NCBI GenBank assembly: GCA_003219265.1
Contig: QHQE01000141.1
Location: 1-32,391, forward strand
DNA from: Verrucomicrobiota bacterium
GTDB lineage: Bacteria; Verrucomicrobiota; Verrucomicrobiia; Chthoniobacterales; UBA10450
Length of the DNA stretch: 32,391 nt
Direction: 5' to 3'
Shown here: positions 25,172 to 32,391 of the stretch, piece after piece
Position numbering within the stretch: the first letter of the stretch is position 1
How the letters are laid out: the number at the start of each line of letters is the position of its first letter
Program-made: the position numbers and the translations under genes
Notes under the pieces: generated by a model
What the model was told of the DNA's origin: nothing
The model's database searches: none
Seen by the model: only the letters and a program-made list of their open reading frames with translations

Positions 25172-25612
25172 GTGGCGAAAGCGAAAACATCGAGACGCTT
25201 GACGCTGCTGGGCCGCAGCGACGCAAAGATTCCCGCTTTACCCGCCGAAGCGCAGCTGGAAACTTTCCCGAATCCGGCGCGGCGAAATTATCGGATTCAT
25301 TTTGAGACCGATGATTTCACATCGCTTTGCCCGGTGACCGGCCAGGCCGATTTCGCCAGGATCGATATCGACTACGTGCCGGAGCGTCTCTGCGTCGAAA
25401 GCAAGTCGCTCAAGTTTTATCTCGCCTCGTATCGAAACGAGCGCGCCTTCAACGAAGCAGTCACAAACCGGATTTTGGACGATTTCGTGCGTGCGTGCAC
25501 GCCGCGCGAAGCAATTGTGACGGCGCAGTTTTCAGCCCGCGGCGGCATCGCACTCACGGTACGGGCCGAATATCCGGATAAAAGTCTGGAAACCAGCCGC
25601 GATGGCCGATGA
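25172..25612 (+). CDS. queF: NADPH-dependent 7-cyano-7-deazaguanine reductase (QueF), GTG start
   Basis: FETDDFTSLCPVTGQADFARIDIDYVPERLCVESKSLKFYLASYRNERAFNEAVTNRILDDF. Confidence 0.95.
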   Translation: MAKAKTSRRLTLLGRSDAKIPALPAEAQLETFPNPARRNYRIHFETDDFTSLCPVTGQADFARIDIDYVPERLCVESKSLKFYLASYRNERAFNEAVTNRILDDFVRACTPREAIVTAQFSARGGIALTVRAEYPDKSLETSRDGR

Positions 25613-25654
25613 AGTTGGCGCACGTTTCTAAGTTTCTAACTTGCGAACACCGCC

Positions 25655-25675
25655 GCGCAACTTAGAAAGTTGCGC
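25655..25675 (+). promoter_or_regulatory. Perfect hairpin just upstream of queC
   Basis: GCGCAACTT-AGA-AAGTTGCGC, ending 9 nt before the queC ATG; part of a larger imperfect inverted repeat starting near 25615. Confidence 0.55.
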
Positions 25676-25684
25676 CACAAATAG

Positions 25685-26386
25685 ATGAAGCACGCGGTCG
25701 TTCTCTTAAGCGGCGGAGTTGATTCGAGCACAACCCTGGCGATCGCGATCGCAGGCGGTTTCGAAACCTATGCGCTTTCGTTCGATTACGGTCAGCGCCA
25801 CAATCTGGAACTGGAAGCAGCCCGTCGAGTCGCGAAGTCGTTGGGCGCGAAGGAGCATCGCGTGGCCAAGATCGACCTGCGCATCTTCGGCGGCTCGGCG
25901 CTCACGGCCGAGGTCGATGTCCCGAAGAAGCGATCGAAAAAAGAAATCGGGCATGGGATTCCAATCACATACGTGCCGGCGCGCAACACCATTTTTCTTT
26001 CCATTGCGCTCGCCTGGGCTGAAGTACTGGGGGCCGGCCACATTTTTCTCGGCGTGAACGCGATCGACTACAGCGGGTATCCAGACTGCCGTCCGGAGTT
26101 TATCGCGCTATTTGAAACACTGGCCAACATTGGGACCAAAGCCGGCGTCGAAGGCGCGCGCTTTCGCATTCACGCGCCGCTGCTCGCGCTTTCCAAAGCC
26201 GCCATCATTCGCAGGGCGCGAGAGCTCGATGTCGATCTTGCACTTACGCACAGTTGTTACGATCCATCGCCGGAAGCTCTCGCTTGCGGGTTATGCGATT
26301 CCTGTCAATTGCGCTTGAAAGGTTTCCGTGAAGCAGGCCTCACGGATCCAATTCCGTACGCGCCGTCGCGCCGTAGGTCTGGCTGA
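25685..26386 (+). CDS. queC: 7-cyano-7-deazaguanine synthase (QueC)
   Basis: [44 protein letters not shown]...[48 protein letters not shown]...[28 protein letters not shown]. Confidence 0.98.
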   Translation: MKHAVVLLSGGVDSSTTLAIAIAGGFETYALSFDYGQRHNLELEAARRVAKSLGAKEHRVAKIDLRIFGGSALTAEVDVPKKRSKKEIGHGIPITYVPARNTIFLSIALAWAEVLGAGHIFLGVNAIDYSGYPDCRPEFIALFETLANIGTKAGVEGARFRIHAPLLALSKAAIIRRARELDVDLALTHSCYDPSPEALACGLCDSCQLRLKGFREAGLTDPIPYAPSRRRSG

Positions 26387-26398
26387 AGGCGGATCACG

Positions 26399-26599
26399 AT
26401 GAAAAACATTCTTGTTCTCACGAAACGCGAGCGGCGCGTCGTAATCGCGATCGTCCTCGCGTTACTGGCGGGGAGAATCGCAAAATATGAGTGGGCCGCG
26501 CATTCCCAGCCGCTTCGGCTGAATCCCAGGGAGACCGCGGCGGCACCGCCTGCTACTCCAGGGCGCGATGAATCCCAATCGGCGGACGAAACTCAGTGA
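26399..26599 (+). CDS. Small single-TM hypothetical protein
   Basis: MKNILVLTKRERRVVIAIVLALLAGRIAKYEW then a Pro/Ala-rich tail; 12 nt after queC. Confidence 0.5.
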   Translation: MKNILVLTKRERRVVIAIVLALLAGRIAKYEWAAHSQPLRLNPRETAAAPPATPGRDESQSADETQ

Positions 26600-26605
26600 C
26601 GGCGA

Positions 26606-27694
26606 TCAGCCGCCGGGCAAACCGGGAATTCGCGCATAACCGACGAAAGCCGGGCCGGGCCGGTTGTCTTCGGTCGCCTTCGCGCGTGAAACTTTGAAAT
26701 CGAAAACGCTGACTCCGAAACGCGATTGACCTTTGTAAGTGCGGCCATCGCTCGCGCCGACCATGATGCGATGATTGGTTGCTTTCTCGCGCCCGAGATA
26801 AATCATGGTGTGTGTGATCGGCGGGTCACGATCGACGCTGTAGGTGCCGCTCCAAAAAAGCAGATCGCCCGGCTTGAGTGCGTCGAGTTCAAAAGTGTCA
26901 TCGCTGTGAGCAAGGACAGCCTGGAAGTTTCCGGCTTTGCGGACCCAGGCATATTGTTCACGCGCGTCGCGCGGAACATCGGACATGCCGCTCTTCAAGA
27001 GAACGTAATAAATGAAACCCGAGCAATCCATTCCTCCATTAGCCGGATCGGCCGAGCCATATTTGTAGTCCAGATTCTGACTCGTTAGGCTGAGTGCGAG
27101 ATCGATCATCTTGCGAACTTCCGGCGGGTAACTCTCGTAGCCGGCGATTTCCACGGAGGAGAGGGTTGCATTCGGCGCCGGTGTTGGCTTGGCAACTGGC
27201 GACGGACTTGGCGAGTGCTTGGCGCGCGGGGCGGGACTAATCGGCCGAACGGCTTTTGGGTTTAGCAAGGAAGAAGTCAAAGCGTCAGGCGTCGATGACG
27301 CTGCAGGTGAAGCGGTGACCGATGGCTCCGGCGTTGTCATTGCACTCGGCGACGGTATTGCTGTCGCACTCGGTTCCGGGGACGCTGTGGCGCTCGCTTC
27401 CGGCGACGCCGTTGCACTCAGTAAAGGAGAAACTGTGGCAGTAGGCGCCGGAGAATCGGTTGCGCTCGGCGACGGTGATGGCGACACCTTGGGCGAAGGT
27501 GTCGGCGTTTCTTTCTTCTCTGCCGGACTGGATTTCTTGCGGTGCTTATGCGGAGTCGGCGTCGGTCGCACGAAGAAATGTTTGATCTTATCTGCCAGTG
27601 ATCCCTCTTCGTCATTGGTGCCGCGCGCCTGGCCGGTGATAGCCATCGCTACCGTCATCGCAATTACAATCAAAGAGGTCAGTTTTGTTTTCAC
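26606..27694 (-). CDS. Secreted NlpC/P60-family peptidase with Ser/Pro/Ala/Thr-rich repeat linker
   Basis: Signal-like N-terminus; SPSPSATDSPAPTATVSPLLSATASPEASATASPEPSATAIPSPS linker; catalytic-type motifs MDCSGFIYYVL and ITHTMIYLG. Confidence 0.88.
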   Translation of the reverse strand: MKTKLTSLIVIAMTVAMAITGQARGTNDEEGSLADKIKHFFVRPTPTPHKHRKKSSPAEKKETPTPSPKVSPSPSPSATDSPAPTATVSPLLSATASPEASATASPEPSATAIPSPSAMTTPEPSVTASPAASSTPDALTSSLLNPKAVRPISPAPRAKHSPSPSPVAKPTPAPNATLSSVEIAGYESYPPEVRKMIDLALSLTSQNLDYKYGSADPANGGMDCSGFIYYVLLKSGMSDVPRDAREQYAWVRKAGNFQAVLAHSDDTFELDALKPGDLLFWSGTYSVDRDPPITHTMIYLGREKATNHRIMVGASDGRTYKGQSRFGVSVFDFKVSRAKATEDNRPGPAFVGYARIPGLPGG

Positions 27695-27711
27695 GCAATG
27701 TTCCTTTGAGG

Positions 27712-29046
27712 TCAGACCGCCAATTCTTCCAGAACAGCTTTATTCATTCGGATGCCGGCGTCGAGATTCTCCAGCGGGAAATTTTCATTCGGCGAATGGG
27801 CGCGGCAGCCTGGCAAGGCGAGTCCGAGCAAGAGAGTTTCCACGCCGAGGATATTACGAAAATCGGAAACGATCGGGATGCTACCGCCTTCTCGGATGAG
27901 CGCGACCTCCGCGTTGAAAGCCTTTTGCAACGCGCGCTGAGCAGCCTGGCCGAAACGATTATGCGGATCGGTCAGATACCATGGGCCGTGGTGACCGGCA
28001 GTCTTCTCCAGCGTGACGCCGGGTGGTAAATTTTTTTTAAGATGTTTTTCCGCCAGTGCGATGATCTCGTCCGCCTTTTGGTCCGGGACAAGACGAAATG
28101 TTAATTTTGCCATCGCATAACTGGGAAGGACAGTTTTCGTTCCCCGCCCTTGATAACCGCCGCCAATGCCGTTGATCTCCGCGGTCGGCCGCGCCCAAAT
28201 CCGCTCCAAAGTGCTAAAACCAGCTTCGCCGAAAAGTGCCGGCGCACCAGTTTCCCGCAACATTTCCTTGTCCGGCGAGATCGGCAGTTTCTGCCATGCT
28301 TTGCGTTCCCAATCTTCCAGCGGCGCAACCCGATCATAAAAACCGGCGATCGCGACCCGTCCTTCGCGGTCGTGCAGAGTGGCGAGCAACTGCGCCAGCG
28401 CCGTGGCCGGATTGGCCACCGCGCCTCCGTAAATTCCGGAATGCAAATCCATCTTCGGGCCGGTCACTTTCAATTCCAACGCCGCGACTCCGCGCAATCC
28501 GTAACTCAACGTCGGCGTGCGCGGCGCGATCATTCCGGTATCCGAAACAACCACGGTGTCGCATTTCAACGCGTCGCGATTTTGGTGAAGAAAGTTTCCC
28601 AGACTGCCGCTGCCTATCTCCTCTTCGCCTTCGATAATGAAATGGAGGTTCACCGGCAACTCCCTCCGTTGCTCGATCGTTTCCTGCACGCCGAGAATGT
28701 GCGACAAAATTTGCCCTTTATTGTCCGTCGCGCCGCGGGCAAAAACATAGCCATCTTTCAAGACAGGCTCGAAGGGCGGTGAATCCCAAAGCTCGAGCGG
28801 ATCGGGCGGCTGCACGTCGTAATGGCCGTAAATCAAAACCGCGCGGCGCCCTTCTCGATGTTGATTGCGCGCCCAAACGACCGGATGCCCCGGAGTAGGA
28901 ACCAGTTCCGCCCTCAATCCGATGCCGCTCAGTTTCTCAACCAGCCAATGCGCGCATTCGGTAAGCTTTCCCGAATAATTTTCGTCCGTGGAAACGCTAG
29001 GAAATCGCAGAAACGAATAGAAATCTTCAAGATGACTGGCGCGCAT
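27712..29046 (-). CDS. M20-family metallopeptidase (dipeptidase-like)
   Basis: YGHYDVQPPDPLELWDSPPFEPVLKDGYVFARGATDNKGQ...IIEGEEEIGSGSLGNFL...GGSIPIVSDFRNILG...RAHSPNENFPLENLDAGIRMN. Confidence 0.95.
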   Translation of the reverse strand: MRASHLEDFYSFLRFPSVSTDENYSGKLTECAHWLVEKLSGIGLRAELVPTPGHPVVWARNQHREGRRAVLIYGHYDVQPPDPLELWDSPPFEPVLKDGYVFARGATDNKGQILSHILGVQETIEQRRELPVNLHFIIEGEEEIGSGSLGNFLHQNRDALKCDTVVVSDTGMIAPRTPTLSYGLRGVAALELKVTGPKMDLHSGIYGGAVANPATALAQLLATLHDREGRVAIAGFYDRVAPLEDWERKAWQKLPISPDKEMLRETGAPALFGEAGFSTLERIWARPTAEINGIGGGYQGRGTKTVLPSYAMAKLTFRLVPDQKADEIIALAEKHLKKNLPPGVTLEKTAGHHGPWYLTDPHNRFGQAAQRALQKAFNAEVALIREGGSIPIVSDFRNILGVETLLLGLALPGCRAHSPNENFPLENLDAGIRMNKAVLEELAV

Positions 29047-29115
29047 AGTTTGAAACCTTAAACCAACTTCATTCCTTTTGCCTACCACTTAGTCGCTTGG
29101 CGATCTCCGCGTTTC

Positions 29116-29176
29116 TGTAGCGGCAGCCGTGTCGGCTGCAATCGTTGTCGCGGCAGGCGACACGCCTGCCTCTACA
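29116..29176. repeat. REP-like twin-hairpin element with TGTAG...CTACA termini
   Basis: TGTAG (29116), GCAGCCG-TGT-CGGCTGC (29123-29139), GGCAGGCG-ACA-CGCCTGCC (29152-29170), CTACA (29172-29176). Confidence 0.88.
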
Positions 29177-29228
29177 TCTAGTAAGATCGATAATTGTATG
29201 CTTTAAGAGAGGCCGGCAAACTTTCCGA

Positions 29229-30557
29229 ATGTCTCCCGACTCGTCACCGCCGAAGGAACACGGCCTGGTTCGTGCGCTCGGCGTTCCGGCTTTAACTGCA
29301 AACATCGTCAACACCACGATCGGCGCAGGCATTTTCGTTTTGCCCGCACTCGTCGCGACAGGACTTGGGGCGGCGGCACCGCTCGCGTTCCTCGTGTGCG
29401 CGATTGCGATGGGTTTATTTGTTACGTCTTTCGCGATGGCCGGCAGTCGCGTGTCTCTGACCGGCGGACTTTACGCATACGTCGAGGTCGCCTTCGGGAG
29501 CTACGTCGGATTTTTAGCCGGCATTCTTTATTTTCTCACGGCAGTGCTGAGCGTTTCCGGCGTCGTCAACGTGTTCGCCACTTCGGTCGGCATTTTAGCG
29601 CCACAACTCGTCGCGACGAGCGTCGGACGTTTCATCGTTATTTTGTTTGTTTATGGCTTTCTTGCCGCGATCAACATTCGCGGTGTGCGCATCGGCGCAA
29701 GAGCGGTCGAAACGGTCACACTGATCAAACTTGTGCCGCTGATCGTTTTTGTTGTCGTCGGTATTTTTTTTATCCGGCCGGAAGCGATCGCCTGGCCCGG
29801 CTGGCCGGGAAGCAAGGCGCTGGGTGAAAGCGTGCTGCTGCTCATTTTCGCTTTTGTCGGAATCGAAGTCGCGCTCATGCCGAGCGGCGAAGTGAAACAG
29901 CCTTCGCGGACGGTTCCCCGCGCAATTTATGCCGCGCTCGCGATCACGACTTTGCTTTACATCATGATTCAACTTGTCGCGCAAGGCGTCCTCGGCGGTG
30001 ATTTGTCAAAACACCCCAATTCACCGCTAGCTGAAGCAGCTCTGCAGTTCTTGGGAAATTTCGGCCGCGTGCTTATGCTCGCCGGTGCGACAATTTCCGC
30101 GTTCGGTTTCGTGACGAGCGATATTCTCAGCTCACCGCGAATTATTTTTGCTTTCGGGCGCGATGGCGTGTTGCCGTCATGGTTCGCTCACATTCATCCG
30201 CGTTTTCATACGCCCGACGTCGCGATTGTCACTTACGCCGCGATTGCATTTATGTTGTCCTTCAGTTCCACATTCCAGCAGCTCGCCGTTCTTGCGAATG
30301 TTGCCGTTTTGTTGCTCTACCTTCTTTGCTGTCTGGCGGCGTTGCAATTGACCAGGTGCGATGTTCGAGGCGACGGCCCGCCGTTCATATTCCCCGGAGC
30401 GAAGCTGATTCCAGTTCTCGCCGTCCTTGTGATCATCTGGATTCTCGCGCACGCGACTGCAAAGGAATTCGCTGTCACCGCCGTGTGTCTTGGTGTCGCG
30501 TCCTTACTTTTTCTCGTTCGACGCCTTATGGTGACAAGAGCCGAACCGGTTTCATAA
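29229..30557 (+). CDS. APC-family amino acid permease
   Basis: Multi-TM: LTANIVNTTIGAGIFVLPALVATGLGAAAPLAFLVCAIAMGLFVTSFAMAGSRVSLTGGLYAYVEVAFGSYVGFLAG; start at MSPDSS preferred because the longer ORF begins in the repeat. Confidence 0.93.
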   Translation: MSPDSSPPKEHGLVRALGVPALTANIVNTTIGAGIFVLPALVATGLGAAAPLAFLVCAIAMGLFVTSFAMAGSRVSLTGGLYAYVEVAFGSYVGFLAGILYFLTAVLSVSGVVNVFATSVGILAPQLVATSVGRFIVILFVYGFLAAINIRGVRIGARAVETVTLIKLVPLIVFVVVGIFFIRPEAIAWPGWPGSKALGESVLLLIFAFVGIEVALMPSGEVKQPSRTVPRAIYAALAITTLLYIMIQLVAQGVLGGDLSKHPNSPLAEAALQFLGNFGRVLMLAGATISAFGFVTSDILSSPRIIFAFGRDGVLPSWFAHIHPRFHTPDVAIVTYAAIAFMLSFSSTFQQLAVLANVAVLLLYLLCCLAALQLTRCDVRGDGPPFIFPGAKLIPVLAVLVIIWILAHATAKEFAVTAVCLGVASLLFLVRRLMVTRAEPVS

Positions 30558-30695
30558 ACGTATCGAACTCGGAGCTGGCCCTGCCCCAACATCCTGTGGA
30601 AGGCAGGCCGGCGCACCCCTTCAAATTGTAGGAAAGCGCTTGTCACCGCCTCCAGAGCGTTGTATCTAGCGCCAATTCCAAGGGACGGCCTCGAC

Positions 30696-32391
30696 ATGCT
30701 TCTACAATCACTCGATCTTTTTGGCTTCAAATCGTTCGCCGATAAAACGATTTTCAATTTCCACGAAGGCGTCACCGCCATTGTCGGGCCGAATGGTTGT
30801 GGAAAATCCAATCTGCTTGATGCGGTGCGCTGGGCTCTCGGCGAACAATCGGCCAAATCGCTTCGCGGCGACGAAATGGCCGACGTTATTTTCAACGGCG
30901 CCGACACGCGCAAGCCACTTGGTTTCGCCGAGGTTTCACTCACTTTCACCGATTGTACGACCGAGCTCGGCGTGGACTGGCATGACGTGCGCGTAACGCG
31001 CCGTGTTTATCGCGACGGCAATTCTGAATACCTGCTCAACAAGACGCCCTGCCGTTTGCGCGACATCCAGAATCTTTTTGCGGACACCGGAATCGCCCGC
31101 GCCGCCTACTCGATGATGGAACAAGGCAAGATCGACATGGTGCTGAGCTCGCGACCGGAAGATCGGCGCGCGGTTTTTGAAGAAGCGGCTGGCATTACAA
31201 AATACAAGACGCACAAGCGCGAGGCATTGCGCAAGTTGGAAGCGACCGAGGCAAACCTTCTACGCATCGGCGACATCATCAAAGAGGTAAAGCGGCAGAT
31301 CGGCTCGTTGCAACGCCAGGCCGGCAAGGCGCGACGCTATCAGGCGTTGCTCGCCGATCTGCGAATGCTCGACACGCATCATTCGCGCACGCAACTCGAA
31401 TCGCTTGAAACCGAGCTCGCGAGTTGCCGCGCCGAAATCGCGCGCCTCGGTGAGTCGGAGCAGGCAACCCGCGCAAAGATCGACATGGGCGAAAACCAAC
31501 TCGCCGAGCAACGCCACGCGCTGGATGAAATCGACAAACTGATCGCCGATGGCCGCACTGAGTTGCAACGTCTGCAAAGCGAAATCGGGACGCATCGCAG
31601 TCGAATCGAGTTGAACCGGCAGCGCGCCGAGGAATTAACCGAACTCATCGAGCGCGCCCGGAAGGATATCGCCGCGGCCGAGGCAAAGCGCGCCCAGCAG
31701 CAGAAAGAAATACAGGAAGCGGATACGCTGATTGAACAGACGGGCCAGCTTGTGCAAAGGAAACAAGCCGAACTGATAAAGCTCACCGACTCGATCGCGA
31801 AAGTCCGCGCCGAGCGGAGCACGCACGAGACGCAATTAGAAGAGCTGCAACTAACACTGTCGAAAAACGAAAGCCGGATTGCGGAGCTGGAGGACGAACT
31901 CTCCGCCATCACCGTCCGCCGGGAAGCGACTCAGGAAAACCTGCGTGATCTCGAAGCGGCGATTTCCGCCACGAATGCCGCGCGAGACGGAGTTCGGTCA
32001 GAGATTGCGGCGGCCCGTGCAGCCATCGAAACGGCGCAAAAAAATCTCGATCTTCTTAAGGCGGCGGCGCAAGCCGGGGAAGAAAGATTACAGCAGCAGC
32101 AACAGCTCCTGAACGACGCCGAAAAAAGTCTCGTCGCAATTGAACGCGCCTTGACAGAAAAGGAATCGCGTCTCGAAATTTTGCGCCAACTCAACGAACA
32201 AGGTGAAGGCCTCGCTCAAGGTTCGCAGGCCGTGCTCAGAGGACTCGATGATCCGGCGCGAATTCATCCTGCGCTGGCTGGCGCCCTTGTCGCAAAGCTT
32301 GAGGTCGATCCAAAATTTATTGCCGCGATTGAAGCTGCCCTGGGTCGAAATCTGCAAGCGGTCGTTCTGCAAGATGCGAAACTGGCGCCTG
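30696..32391 (+). CDS. smc: Chromosome segregation protein SMC, 5' part (runs off the window)
   Basis: MLLQSLDLFGFKSFADKTIFNFHEGVTAIVGPNGCGKSNLLDAVRWALGEQSAKSLRG...FEEAAGITKYKTHKREALRKLEAT then long coiled coil and hinge start; open to window end. Confidence 0.96.
   Translation, partial: MLLQSLDLFGFKSFADKTIFNFHEGVTAIVGPNGCGKSNLLDAVRWALGEQSAKSLRGDEMADVIFNGADTRKPLGFAEVSLTFTDCTTELGVDWHDVRVTRRVYRDGNSEYLLNKTPCRLRDIQNLFADTGIARAAYSMMEQGKIDMVLSSRPEDRRAVFEEAAGITKYKTHKREALRKLEATEANLLRIGDIIKEVKRQIGSLQRQAGKARRYQALLADLRMLDTHHSRTQLESLETELASCRAEIARLGESEQATRAKIDMGENQLAEQRHALDEIDKLIADGRTELQRLQSEIGTHRSRIELNRQRAEELTELIERARKDIAAAEAKRAQQQKEIQEADTLIEQTGQLVQRKQAELIKLTDSIAKVRAERSTHETQLEELQLTLSKNESRIAELEDELSAITVRREATQENLRDLEAAISATNAARDGVRSEIAAARAAIETAQKNLDLLKAAAQAGEERLQQQQQLLNDAEKSLVAIERALTEKESRLEILRQLNEQGEGLAQGSQAVLRGLDDPARIHPALAGALVAKLEVDPKFIAAIEAALGRNLQAVVLQDAKLAP

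Noticed and set aside
27189-27899. 236-aa plus-strand repeat-rich ORF
   Set aside because: Mirrors the repetitive linker of the NlpC/P60 gene; signal peptide and catalytic motifs are on the minus strand.
30558-30695. tRNA or small RNA between the APC permease and smc
   Set aside because: No cloverleaf, TTCRA-type T-arm or CCA end visible on either strand.
31379-31912. 177-aa Ser/Cys-rich minus-strand ORF at the window end
   Set aside because: Antisense of the SMC coiled coil; the real plus-strand smc ORF is missing from the track only because it runs off the window.
1-32391. Transposases, integrases, phage genes or defence islands
   Set aside because: None of the ORFs shows such motifs; the region is mainly housekeeping genes plus short non-coding repeats.

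Overview
The window looks like a Verrucomicrobia-like chromosome segment; that lineage call is my inference from protein style and repeat types. Minus strand, 1-8.7 kb: a merged str-S10 ribosomal operon (rpsL-rpsG-fusA-rpsJ-rplC-rplD-rplW-rplB-rpsS-[extra gene]-rplV-rpsC-rplP). No tuf lies between fusA and rpsJ, and an exported coiled-coil protein gene sits exactly between rpsS and rplV. Plus strand, 9-13.7 kb: tgt-yajC-secDF-rpsU. Minus strand, 22.1-13.7 kb: a heme operon (ccsA/hemX-like, hemA, hemC, cobA-hemD fusion) that runs by gene overlap into a three-gene chaperone-like cassette. The cassette encodes a divergent GrpE-like protein, a short DnaK-like protein without the C-terminal lid, and a degenerate J-domain protein (no HPD) fused to an FGE/SUMF1 domain that lacks the catalytic cysteines. 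This cassette is the best candidate for an undescribed system. From 22.1 to 32.4 kb: a hypothetical, apt, a DUF6572-like gene, a hypothetical with a displaced start, queF, queC, an NlpC/P60 protein, an M20 peptidase, an APC permease and the 5' part of smc. Short palindromic (REP-like) elements and 7-8 nt tandem arrays recur through the window. Several are embedded in gene ends or coding sequence: inside tgt, at the hemA/hemC junction, at the yajC stop, before secDF, before queC, and at the DUF6572-like 3' end. No searches were run; all family calls are by reading motifs.
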